A stretch of DNA of 64,000 nucleotides from Halobacteriales archaeon SW_5_70_135 (GTDB lineage: Archaea; Halobacteriota; Halobacteria; Halobacteriales; SW-7-71-33), in contig PXSK01000021.1 in assembly GCA_003022865.1 (NCBI GenBank), positions 62,678-126,677 of the forward strand, in the 5' to 3' direction. Positions 26,030 through 33,324 of this stretch are shown piece after piece. The notes beneath the pieces are model-generated. The model saw nothing but the letters and a program-made list of their open reading frames with translations, was not told where the DNA came from and ran no database searches. How positions within the stretch are numbered: the first letter of the stretch is position 1; each line of letters starts with the position of its first letter. A program made the translations under genes and the position numbers.

Positions 26030-26392
26030 TCAGGTCTCGTCGTCGGTCTCGTCGACCTCGGCGGTGTGGACGACCTCGATGGGGGTGTCCCGGAGGGCGG
26101 GACCCACCTCGCTCTTGGCGATGCGGGCGGCGTGGTCCTCGCCGTCGGCGTCGAACACCTCCATCTCCAGGGTCAGGGCGACGATCGCGGTGCCGGCCGC
26201 GACGAAGGCGGAGTCGAACGGCTCGCCACACGCCGGACACGTCGTCCCCCCGACCTCGACCTCGACGTACTCCAGGCCGGCGTCGTTCAGCCGTCTCCCC
26301 GCCTCGCTCACGGCGACGCCGATGGCGTCGTCGACCGACTCGACCTCGCGCACCAACCACGCCGCCTCCATCCCGACGAAGTAGTCGCTCAT
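26030..26392 (-). CDS. UPF0212 (DUF555) family protein
   Basis: This 120-residue protein starts MSDYFVGMEAAWLVREV and carries TTCPACGEPFD (residues 50-60), one CxxC pair that may bind zinc. It ends in an acidic tail. This is the archaeal UPF0212/DUF555 family, of unknown function. It is transcribed away from psmB across a 261-base region. Confidence 0.88.
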   Translation of the reverse strand: MSDYFVGMEAAWLVREVESVDDAIGVAVSEAGRRLNDAGLEYVEVEVGGTTCPACGEPFDSAFVAAGTAIVALTLEMEVFDADGEDHAARIAKSEVGPALRDTPIEVVHTAEVDETDDET

Positions 26393-26653
26393 ACCACGGC
26401 TTCGTGGACCAGCGGAGTCGGTCTTACGGTTTCGACCCGCGCCGCGTCGCGCCGTGTCGTACGATACGCGTATTACTCCCGCAGGCCACGAACGGTAGCC
26501 TCTTCGGCCGGTGATCGCCTGTCCCAGTTTATACGACTCGAGGCGTCCGGCTCGCCGCGACCGGACGGCGAGCGGCCGGCCGCCGATCGCCGGACAGCGC
26601 TGTGACGGATCGCGTGATCGCTCTGATGGGTCGACTCGCCGGCCGACGGATTC
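26393..26653. other. Gap without a clear gene; GATCGC-rich
   Basis: No frame looks like a protein. From about 26511 onward, running into the next small gene, gatcgc/gatcgcc recurs many times, for example at 26514, 26586 and 26609. It also holds the promoter of the UPF0212 gene. Confidence 0.4.
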
Positions 26654-26863
26654 ATGTACGATCGCCGGCCGCTGTCGGCGCCCCGAACGATCGACCGGCT
26701 GCGACACTGCGCGCTGTTCGTCCCGTACCAGGCGACGCTCGCGGTCGGGATCGCACTGCTGTCGCTGGCGGTAGGGCTGGACTGCGTCGGTATCACCCTC
26801 CCGACGCACCGCGTCGTCGCCGTCGGCGAAGCGCTGGACGACGCCCGCCGGGCGGCGCGATAG
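26654..26863 (+). CDS. Small hypothetical protein with one membrane helix
   Basis: The 69-residue frame starts MYDRRPLSAPRTIDRLRHCA, continues with a hydrophobic helix (ATLAVGIALLSLAVGLDCVG) and ends in a basic/acidic tail. I recognise no family. It is 48 bases upstream of psmB on the same strand. The composition is protein-like, but the gene is short and may not be real. Confidence 0.45.
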   Translation: MYDRRPLSAPRTIDRLRHCALFVPYQATLAVGIALLSLAVGLDCVGITLPTHRVVAVGEALDDARRAAR

Positions 26864-26881
26864 CCGCCCCGAGCGCCGCGC

Positions 26882-26886
26882 TTTTG
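26882..26886 (+). promoter_or_regulatory. T-rich box upstream of psmB
   Basis: ttttg lies 26-30 nt before the psmB ATG, at the same spacing as other leaderless starts in this window. Confidence 0.45.
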
Positions 26887-26911
26887 TATGCCCGTCCGGT
26901 AGTAGAACTCG

Positions 26912-27613
26912 ATGAGAGAGTCTGACCTCACCGCCGAGGACCGCCCCGGACCGTTCGAGCCCGAGCTCGGCGAGCTGGAGAGTCCCGTCTCGAAGGAGGA
27001 ACTGGAGAACGTCAGCAGTACCGGCACCACCACCACGGGCCTGACCACCGCCGACGGCGTCGTCATCGCGACGGACATGCGCGCCTCGCTGGCGGGCCGG
27101 TTCGTCTCGAACAAGAACGTTCAGAAGGTCGAGCAGATCCACCCGACGGCGGCGCTCACCCTAGTGGGGTCGGTCGGCGGCGCTCAGTCGTTCATCTCCA
27201 ACCTGCGGGCGGAGGTCGACCTCTACGAGGCCCGCCGCGGCGAGGACATGTCGATCGAGGCGCTGGCGACGCTGGCGGGCAACTTCGCCCGCGGCGGCCC
27301 GTTCTTCGCCATCAATCCCATCCTCGGCGGCGTCGACGAGGAGGGCCACCACGTCTACTCGATCGACCCCGCCGGCGGCGTCATGGCCGACGACTACACC
27401 GTTACCGGCTCCGGGCTCCAGCTCGCGTACGGCACCCTGGAGCAGGAGTACGAGGAGGGTCTCTCCAACGAGGAGGCGAAGACCGTCGCCGCCCGCGCCG
27501 TCAAGAGCGCCGTCGAGCGCGACACCGGCTCCGGTAACGGCGTCTTCCTCGCCGAGATCACCGACGAGGGCGTCGACATCGCCGGCCACAAGGACTTCGA
27601 CGAGGTGCTGTAG
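26912..27613 (+). CDS. psmB: Proteasome beta subunit
   Basis: The 233-residue precursor forms the catalytic rings of the archaeal 20S proteasome. A 38-residue propeptide ends in SSTG, and autocleavage should expose Thr39 of TTTTGLTTADG as the N-terminal nucleophile. The conserved Asp (mature D17, in ATDMRASL) and Lys (NVQKVEQI) are present, as is the SGSGNG-like region near the C-terminus (TGSGNGVF). The propeptide is acidic, as in haloarchaea. A PAC2-type assembly-chaperone gene is at 56197 but is not linked to it. Confidence 0.96.
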   Translation: MRESDLTAEDRPGPFEPELGELESPVSKEELENVSSTGTTTTGLTTADGVVIATDMRASLAGRFVSNKNVQKVEQIHPTAALTLVGSVGGAQSFISNLRAEVDLYEARRGEDMSIEALATLAGNFARGGPFFAINPILGGVDEEGHHVYSIDPAGGVMADDYTVTGSGLQLAYGTLEQEYEEGLSNEEAKTVAARAVKSAVERDTGSGNGVFLAEITDEGVDIAGHKDFDEVL

Positions 27614-27711
27614 GCCGACTTCCTTTTCAGTCGCTCTCGGCCGCGAGCCACGGCTCTGCCGGACGAGCGGTGAACTCCGGGCGAGTCCGGATACGTCGAG
27701 CCCCGTGGCCG

Positions 27712-28785
27712 TCAGGCGTAACGCTCGACGCAGTCGCCGACCCGCTCGACGCCCGCCCGCAGGCGGTCGGTCGACAGCCCGAAGCCGATCCGGAAGCGGT
27801 CCGGGAAGCCGAAGACGTCGCCCGGGGCGAGCACGACGGACTCCTCCTCGACGACGGTGCGACAGAACTCGCGGGCGTCGGCGAACCCCTCCGGCACCGT
27901 CGGGAAGCCGTTTACCCCGACCGGACGGTGCCAGTCGAGGCCGTGGTCGGTGACGAAGTCGGCGACGATCGCCCGGTTGCGCGCCGCGAGGTCGCGGTTC
28001 TCCGCGAGGATCGACGCCTCTCGGTCCGGGTCCAGCGCCTGTCGGGCGACGTGCTGGCCGAAGACCGACGGCGAGATCGTCGTGTAGTCCTTCCACCGCC
28101 AGGCGGCCTCGACCACCTCGGGCGGGCCGGCCACCCAGCCGAACCGACAGCCTGCGAGCCCGTAGGCCTTCGTCAGGCTCGTCGTCGAGACGCCGCGAGG
28201 CCCCATCGCCGCCACGGGTTCGATCGGCTCGTCGGCGAGCAGGCGGTACACTTCGTCACACAGCAGGTAGGCGTCGTTCGTGGCGGCGACGTCGTACAGG
28301 TCGGCGACCCGGTCGCGGTCGTGGTAGCGGCCGACGGGGTTGTTCGGGTTGTTGACGACGACCAGCCGCGTCTCGGGGCGTATCGCGTCGCCGACGGCCG
28401 CGACCGGAAGCGACCAGTCCGGCGGCGACAGTTCGACGCGCGTGACGTCGGCGATCGCCTCGGGGACGGCGTGCAACGACTGGTAGGTGGGCGTGACGAC
28501 GACGGCGTGGTCGCCCGGCGACAGCAGCGACAGGGTCGTGACGAAGTTGGCCTCCTGCGTGCCGCAGGTGAACAGCACCTCGTCGGCGTCGCGACCGTAC
28601 CGTTCCGCGACCCGGGCGCGCAGGTCGGGGTCGCCGTCGGTGGGGATGACATAGCCCAACTTCCCGGGGTCGGTGTCGAACCGCTCCGCGGGGAGGCTAC
28701 GGATGCCGCTCTCCGCGAGCATGATCTCCGCGCGGTGCTCGTGCTCGGCGAACCACCGCTCCAGCGCGAACGGGGCTATCTCCAT
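27712..28785 (-). CDS. PLP-dependent class I/II aminotransferase
   Basis: The 357-residue enzyme has fold-type I features: FTCGTQEANFVTTLSLL, VVVNNPNNPVGRY, AYLLCDEVYRLL with the pyridine aspartate, and the Schiff-base lysine in STTSLTKAYGLAGCRFGW. It starts MEIAPFALERWFAEHE, typical of a group of archaeal aspartate/capreomycidine-synthase-like aminotransferases. The substrate is unknown. It is convergent with psmB, about 98 bases apart. Confidence 0.88.
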   Translation of the reverse strand: MEIAPFALERWFAEHEHRAEIMLAESGIRSLPAERFDTDPGKLGYVIPTDGDPDLRARVAERYGRDADEVLFTCGTQEANFVTTLSLLSPGDHAVVVTPTYQSLHAVPEAIADVTRVELSPPDWSLPVAAVGDAIRPETRLVVVNNPNNPVGRYHDRDRVADLYDVAATNDAYLLCDEVYRLLADEPIEPVAAMGPRGVSTTSLTKAYGLAGCRFGWVAGPPEVVEAAWRWKDYTTISPSVFGQHVARQALDPDREASILAENRDLAARNRAIVADFVTDHGLDWHRPVGVNGFPTVPEGFADAREFCRTVVEEESVVLAPGDVFGFPDRFRIGFGLSTDRLRAGVERVGDCVERYA

Positions 28786-28846
28786 GTCCGTCGCTCGGCC
28801 CGAGGCCTGCTAAAGACGGCGGTGCCGGCCGTCCGCGGTCGGCGCG

Positions 28847-30742
28847 TCAGGACCCGTCGGACCCCTCGTGGCCGCCGTCGGCCGCCGACCGGGGCCGGTC
28901 GCCCTCCTGCTGCGGGTCGGGACCGCCCTCGACCGGCTCGACGCCGGTCGACCCCTCCGGAGAGTCGGCACCGGAGCCGGCCTCGCCGTCGCCGCCCGCG
29001 GGCTCGTCGCCGGTGACGGACTCGCCGGCCGGCACGTCGCCGGCGACGCCCGGGGTCGTGTCCGCCTCGCGGTCGGCATCGCGGCGCTGCCGGAGGTTCT
29101 GTCGGGTGAACTGCGGGCTGGTGCCGATCCCCGTCGGGCCGCGCATGTTCCGGTACAGCAGCATGGTGACGACGGTCGTGAGCGCGGCGGCGACGGCGGC
29201 CTCGACGAACAGTTCGCCGATGTAGAGGATGGTGATCGAGACGCTGCCGAAGGCGACCAGCAGACCGTACACCAGCCGCCGCGCCAGCGCGTCGAGCACG
29301 TCGTCGGGGTCCTCGATGTCGGTCTTGATCTCGAAGTTGCCCCGCTCCAGGCTGTCCAGCGCTCGCTCCAGCTTCGGCGGAGTGCGAAGCGCCGCCGCCG
29401 TCGACCGTTGCAGCTGCTCGCCGCGCTCGCGCACCTCGGTGCGGACTGTCTCCTCGACGTAGCCCTGCTCGCGCAGGTAGGTCGTGGCGACGTCGATGAA
29501 GTCGAAGTCCTCGTCCAGCGTGACACAGACGCCCTCGACGACCGTCGCTACCCGTAACACGAGCGCCAGGTCGCGGGGCATCCGCAGCGGAAACTCGTAG
29601 ATGGTGTTCTCCACCTGGTTGACGATCTGCTGGACGCGGTACTGCTCGATCTGCTCGCCGCGGGCGTCCCGGATCGCGAGTTCCATCACCTCGGCCATCA
29701 GCCCGCGGTCCGCGTCGGGGGACAGCGTCCCCATCGCGACCAGCGTGTCGAGGATGGCGTCGATGTCCTTCGCGGCGACCGCGCGGTAGAACCGGACGAT
29801 CTGCTCCTGCAGTCGTGGGCCGACCCGACCGCTCATGCCGAAATCGTAGAAGACGACGCGACCGTCGTCGGTCACCGCGAGGTTGCCCGGGTGCGGGTCG
29901 GCGTGGAAGGCGCCGTCCTCGACGAGCATCTTCAGGTACACCCGCTGGAGGGTCTCCGCCAGTGCGGAGCGGTCGATCCCCCTGCGGTCGAGTTTCGCGA
30001 CGCGGTTTATTTTCGTCCCCTCGACGTACTCCATCGTCAGCACCCGTCCGGTCGACAGCTCGTCGACCACGTCCGGCATCACGACGCGGTCCTCGTCGGC
30101 GAAGTTGGCCCTGATCTCCCGGAGCATCCCCGCCTCGCGGCGGTAGTCCATCTCCTCGCGGATCGTCTCGTCGAACTCGTCGGCGAGGTTGCGCATCGAG
30201 AAGGCGCGGTTCTCGCCGACGAAAAACAGCACGAGTGGCAGCGCCCAGCGGATCGCCCGCAGGTCCGCCGCCACGAGGTCCTCGACGCCGGGGCGGCGCA
30301 GCTTCACCGCGACGCGCTGGCCGCGGTAGCGGGCGGTGTACACCTGGCCGAGGCTGGCGCCGCTGATCGGGGTGGTGTCGAAGCGCTCGAACCGCTCCTC
30401 GACCGGCCCGAGTTCGGCCTCGACGACCTGGCGGGCCTCCGCCCACGGCGCCGGCGGGACGTCGTCCTGTAGACTGGCGAGCACCTCGACGTACGCCGGC
30501 GGCAACACGTCCGGCCGGGTCGACAACAGTTGGCCGAGCTTGATGAACGTCGGTCCGAGCGTCAGCAACGAGTCGAGCAGGCGTTCGGCCCGGCGCTGCT
30601 GTCGGTCGGGCGTCACGCGGCGCGGGCCGCCGAACAGCAGGAACCGGCGACGGTCGCGGGCGTACGCCGCGACGAGCGGCAGGAACTGCCGCAGCACCCG
30701 CAGGAATCGCCAGTACGCCCTGAGTCGGACCAGTGTGATCAC
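28847..30742 (-). CDS. ABC1/AarF/UbiB-family atypical kinase
   Basis: The 631-residue protein has the family's N-terminal GPTFIKLGQLLSTRPDVLP (KxGQ motif), GASLGQVYTA loop, the ATP lysine in VAVKLRRPG, catalytic HADPHPGN and metal-binding YDFGMSG. Two membrane helices follow (about 505-555), then an acidic low-complexity tail of about 70 residues rich in Gly, Glu and Asp. Relatives support quinone biosynthesis or lipid homeostasis. Its start lies 6 bases after the Hsp20 gene stop, so the two are co-transcribed. Confidence 0.92.
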   Translation of the reverse strand: MITLVRLRAYWRFLRVLRQFLPLVAAYARDRRRFLLFGGPRRVTPDRQQRRAERLLDSLLTLGPTFIKLGQLLSTRPDVLPPAYVEVLASLQDDVPPAPWAEARQVVEAELGPVEERFERFDTTPISGASLGQVYTARYRGQRVAVKLRRPGVEDLVAADLRAIRWALPLVLFFVGENRAFSMRNLADEFDETIREEMDYRREAGMLREIRANFADEDRVVMPDVVDELSTGRVLTMEYVEGTKINRVAKLDRRGIDRSALAETLQRVYLKMLVEDGAFHADPHPGNLAVTDDGRVVFYDFGMSGRVGPRLQEQIVRFYRAVAAKDIDAILDTLVAMGTLSPDADRGLMAEVMELAIRDARGEQIEQYRVQQIVNQVENTIYEFPLRMPRDLALVLRVATVVEGVCVTLDEDFDFIDVATTYLREQGYVEETVRTEVRERGEQLQRSTAAALRTPPKLERALDSLERGNFEIKTDIEDPDDVLDALARRLVYGLLVAFGSVSITILYIGELFVEAAVAAALTTVVTMLLYRNMRGPTGIGTSPQFTRQNLRQRRDADREADTTPGVAGDVPAGESVTGDEPAGGDGEAGSGADSPEGSTGVEPVEGGPDPQQEGDRPRSAADGGHEGSDGS

Positions 30743-30748
30743 CCCACC

Positions 30749-31132
30749 TCAGCCGTCCGTCTCGTCGGGGTCCTCGCCGGGCTCCTGGACGTCGATGGTC
30801 GTGGCCGCGGCGGCGGCCCGCTTCGGCAGGCGCACCTCCAGAACGCCGTCGTCGACGGCCGCCGTCGCCCCCTCGTCGGTGGCGTCGTCCGGCAGCGGGA
30901 GTTCGGCGTCCAGAAACAGCGACCGGTCCTCCCGGAGGAAGCGAAACGCCGGCGGAAAGGCCTTCTCGCGGCGGGCCTCGATCACGAGGCGACGCCCCTC
31001 GACGGAGACGTCGACCGTCTCGGCCGTCGTTCCCGGCAGGTCGACGACGAGGCGGTACGCGTCGTCGCTCTCCAACAGGTCCGCGAACACCGTGTCCGGC
31101 AGGTCGCGGAGCGCCTCGCGCAACGCTGACAT
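30749..31132 (-). CDS. Hsp20/alpha-crystallin family small heat-shock protein
   Basis: The 127-residue protein has an alpha-crystallin domain: DAYRLVVDLPGTTAETVDVS, a middle region with FRFLREDRSLFLDAELPLPD, and the closing VDDGVLEVRLPKRA. The start MSALREALRDLP at 31132 was chosen over an upstream ATG that would add an Arg-rich stretch. It probably acts as a chaperone holding unfolded proteins. It is followed at once by the UbiB-type kinase gene. Confidence 0.87.
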   Translation of the reverse strand: MSALREALRDLPDTVFADLLESDDAYRLVVDLPGTTAETVDVSVEGRRLVIEARREKAFPPAFRFLREDRSLFLDAELPLPDDATDEGATAAVDDGVLEVRLPKRAAAAATTIDVQEPGEDPDETDG

Positions 31133-31241
31133 GCCCGCGACTTCGCGGCCGGGGGCGAAAAAGGCCGTGATCCGTCCGACCGGACGTCTCAGCACGCACG
31201 ACCCTCCTACCGTTGGCAGCCCGCGCCTCGATCAGTTCTGC

Positions 31242-31487
31242 TCAACTCGTCCGGTCGACCCACCGGCAGAACGCCTCGAAGTCGTCAGCGCCGGCCTGCT
31301 TCGCGATCTGCCGTAGCGTTCCCTTCGGGACCGGATCTGCGCGCGGGACGGTAACCGTCCGGACCTTCCCGGTGTCTGGATTCTCGTACCGCAGCGTCGT
31401 GTGGCGCCCCTTCCCCCCGACCGGGACGAACCCGTGACTCGTCAGCGCAGAGAGCACCTCTCGCGTGGAGAAGGTGGTTCGAACCAT
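31242..31487 (-). CDS. hicA: HicA-type mRNA interferase toxin
   Basis: The 81-residue protein starts MVRTTFSTREVLSALTSHGF and contains GGKGRHTTLRYENPDTGKV, the double-stranded-RNA-binding-like HicA fold with its catalytic histidine (RHTTL), followed by VPRADPVPKGTLRQIAKQAG. HicA cleaves mRNA. It lies 65 bases downstream of hicB on the same strand. The order antitoxin then toxin is less common than hicA-hicB but is known. Confidence 0.85.
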   Translation of the reverse strand: MVRTTFSTREVLSALTSHGFVPVGGKGRHTTLRYENPDTGKVRTVTVPRADPVPKGTLRQIAKQAGADDFEAFCRWVDRTS

Positions 31488-31552
31488 CGATCCACGGTTC
31501 CGGAGAGAGATACGAAAATGACTGTGACGCTGCAACTGGCTGTGGTCAGCGA

Positions 31553-31825
31553 TCACTCCCGGTCAAGCCACGGCGGCGACCCCTCGCCGCCGATCTCGAC
31601 CTCGATACTCGACTCCTCCAGGTAGCCGGCGGGGTCGTCGATGGTGTCGCCCGCACCGAAGTGGCTGTCGAGGGCATCGGCGAGGTTTCGGAGCGCCGCG
31701 GCCTCGTCGTCGCCAAAGGAGGCTACCCCGGTTTCGACGTGGACAGCTGTCACGCGACCGTTGTCTTCGTGGACGAACCGGACACCGTCCATGTCGGGTT
31801 CGTCACCCGCCTCGGTGGTCGCCAT
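31553..31825 (-). CDS. hicB: HicB-type antitoxin
   Basis: The 90-residue acidic protein has the HicB core (VHVETGVASFGDDEAAALRNLADAL in part), a partial RNase-H-like fold, followed by an acidic tail (ESSIEVEIGGEG). No helix-turn-helix or ribbon-helix-helix DNA-binding domain is visible, so regulation of its own operon is unclear. It directly precedes hicA. Confidence 0.8.
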   Translation of the reverse strand: MATTEAGDEPDMDGVRFVHEDNGRVTAVHVETGVASFGDDEAAALRNLADALDSHFGAGDTIDDPAGYLEESSIEVEIGGEGSPPWLDRE

Positions 31826-31898
31826 GCTCGTTCGTGGACGCTCCGTGAAGGTAAATCTTCAGTTCACTCGACGACCAATGGTCCCGGGGACGAGACGG

Positions 31899-32360
31899 TT
31901 ACTCGTACAGCCAGGTCTCGTCGATCCGCTCGAACGCGACCAGCTCGGAGTCGTCGAAGAAGAGGTCGATCTCCCGCTCGTTGGCGCCGGGGTCCTCGTG
32001 GTCGGCGGCGTGGACGACGTTGCGCCCGAGGTCGAGGGCGTAGTCGCCGCGGACCGTGCCGGGGGCGGCCTCGGCGGGGTCGGTGTCGCCTATCATCCGT
32101 CGGACCTGTCGCGTGGCGTTCTGGCCCTCCCAGACCATCGGCACGACGGGTCCCGAGGTGATGAACGACCGCAGGTCCTCGAAGTACGGCTCGTCGACGT
32201 GTTCGTCGTAGTGTTCGCGGGCGAGTTCGTCGTCGATCCGGATCACTTTGGCGGCGACGAGCTTCAGCCCGCGGTCCTCCAGACGGGAGACGATCTCGCC
32301 GACCAGCCCGCGCTGGACGGCGTCGGGCTTGGCCATGACGAAGCTGCGTTCTCGGCTCAC
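31899..32360 (-). CDS. ndk: Nucleoside-diphosphate kinase
   Basis: The 153-residue Ndk transfers phosphate among nucleoside di- and triphosphates. The phospho-histidine is H117 in GRNVVHAAD, and FVMAKPDAVQRGLVGEI is the N-terminal signature. It is the last gene of the operon rpl7ae-rps28e-rpl24e-ndk, with one base between rpl24e and ndk. This order is widely conserved in archaea. Confidence 0.97.
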   Translation of the reverse strand: MSRERSFVMAKPDAVQRGLVGEIVSRLEDRGLKLVAAKVIRIDDELAREHYDEHVDEPYFEDLRSFITSGPVVPMVWEGQNATRQVRRMIGDTDPAEAAPGTVRGDYALDLGRNVVHAADHEDPGANEREIDLFFDDSELVAFERIDETWLYE

Positions 32361-32361
32361 G

Positions 32362-32562
32362 CTACTGTTCCTCGGAGCCTTCGGGCACCTGACTCTCGTC
32401 GTGGATCCACTCCAGGTCGCGCGGGTCGCGGTCCATGAAGTAGTTCTTCTCGGCCTTCGAGTCGACGAAGTGCAGCACCGTCCCGTCGTTTCTGACGTAC
32501 ATGATGCCGGTGCCGGGCTCTATCTCCTCGCCGGTGTAGTCACAGGTGCGGTGTTCGACCAT
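32362..32562 (-). CDS. rpl24e: Ribosomal protein L24e (eL24)
   Basis: The 66-residue protein matches archaeal L24e: [17 protein letters not shown], then [20 protein letters not shown]. One cysteine (CDYTG) remains at the start; the usual zinc-finger partners (F-C-x-x-C type) are partly absent (DYTG instead of C), as is common in haloarchaea. It is 4 bases downstream of rps28e. Confidence 0.95.
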   Translation of the reverse strand: MVEHRTCDYTGEEIEPGTGIMYVRNDGTVLHFVDSKAEKNYFMDRDPRDLEWIHDESQVPEGSEEQ

Positions 32563-32566
32563 CGTC

Positions 32567-32791
32567 CTACTGCCCCCCGATCGCGTCGGCCTCGCGGGCG
32601 GTCTCGCGCAGCTGGAGCACGTCCCCCTCCCGCACCGGGCCGAGCACGTTCCGCGTGATGATGCGTCCCTGGTTCGACCCCTCGCGGATGCGGCACTTGA
32701 CCTGCATGGCCTCGCCGTGCATGCCGGTCTTGCCGACGATCTCGATCACCTCGGCGGGTGTGGAGCCGCCCTCGTCGTCTTCGGCGCTCAT
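32567..32791 (-). CDS. rps28e: Ribosomal protein S28e (eS28)
   Basis: The 74-residue protein carries the S28e core [16 protein letters not shown] and [21 protein letters not shown]. An acidic extension ([10 protein letters not shown]) precedes it. Its start abuts the stop of rpl7ae with no gap. Confidence 0.96.
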   Translation of the reverse strand: MSAEDDEGGSTPAEVIEIVGKTGMHGEAMQVKCRIREGSNQGRIITRNVLGPVREGDVLQLRETAREADAIGGQ

Positions 32792-33154
32792 CTACCTGAG
32801 TTCCTCGACCTTCTCGGTGACGTCCTCGACCGTGCCGGAGGCGTCACCGGGGTCGACGATCGTCGCCGCCGCGGAGCCGACCTCCAGACCGGCGGCGCGG
32901 CCGACGGACTCCTGTTCGTCGACGAAGACATACGCCACGTCGCGCTCGTCCGCGAGTTCCGGGAGATGCATCACGATCTCCTCGGGCTGAACGTCCTCGG
33001 CGACGACCACCAGGTCGGCGTTGCCGCGCTCGACGGCCTTGGTCGTCTCGTTCGTACCTTTCCGTACCGATCCCGTGTCACGGGCGACCTCCAGCGCCTC
33101 GAGGGTGTCCTCCTGAAGGTCCTGCGGAACGTCGAAGTCTACGTACACTGGCAT
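32792..33154 (-). CDS. rpl7ae: Ribosomal protein L7Ae (eL8), K-turn-binding
   Basis: The 120-residue L7Ae binds kink-turns in 23S rRNA, box C/D and H/ACA guide RNAs and RNase P RNA. Its RNA-binding signature is [20 protein letters not shown] with [16 protein letters not shown]. It is the first gene of the ribosomal-ndk operon and has an unusually long, structured leader upstream (33155-33243). Confidence 0.97.
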   Translation of the reverse strand: MPVYVDFDVPQDLQEDTLEALEVARDTGSVRKGTNETTKAVERGNADLVVVAEDVQPEEIVMHLPELADERDVAYVFVDEQESVGRAAGLEVGSAAATIVDPGDASGTVEDVTEKVEELR

Positions 33155-33273
33155 TGTTGGGTTCCTCCCGCACGCGGGCTCGGAGCCACCGCGTCAGAGG
33201 TCCGGCCGTAGACGGTGGCTCCTCACCACCCCGTGCGGAGCGTATCCACCCCTAACTAACCCCGTCACAAAAG
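33155..33273 (-). promoter_or_regulatory. Promoter and structured 5' leader of the rpl7ae operon
   Basis: On the minus strand cttttgtg (about 33268-33275) is the likely TATA element, giving a leader of roughly 88 nt in a window where most transcripts look leaderless. The leader holds a perfect 10-bp stem, 33213-33222 with 33182-33191 (GGAGCCACCG). Just upstream ggtgg can pair with the same ccacc, so two folds compete. A small cccgc/gcggg hairpin precedes the start codon. Confidence 0.5.
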
Positions 33274-33324
33274 CGCTTTCAAACGGCCGCCGGCGGTGTC
33301 AGTCCGTACCACGGCCGCGCGGAC

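Noticed and set aside
26511-26710. GATCGC cluster as a methylation or origin signal
   Set aside because: The motif is common in high-GC haloarchaeal DNA, and no origin-type repeats or orc/cdc6 gene are near.
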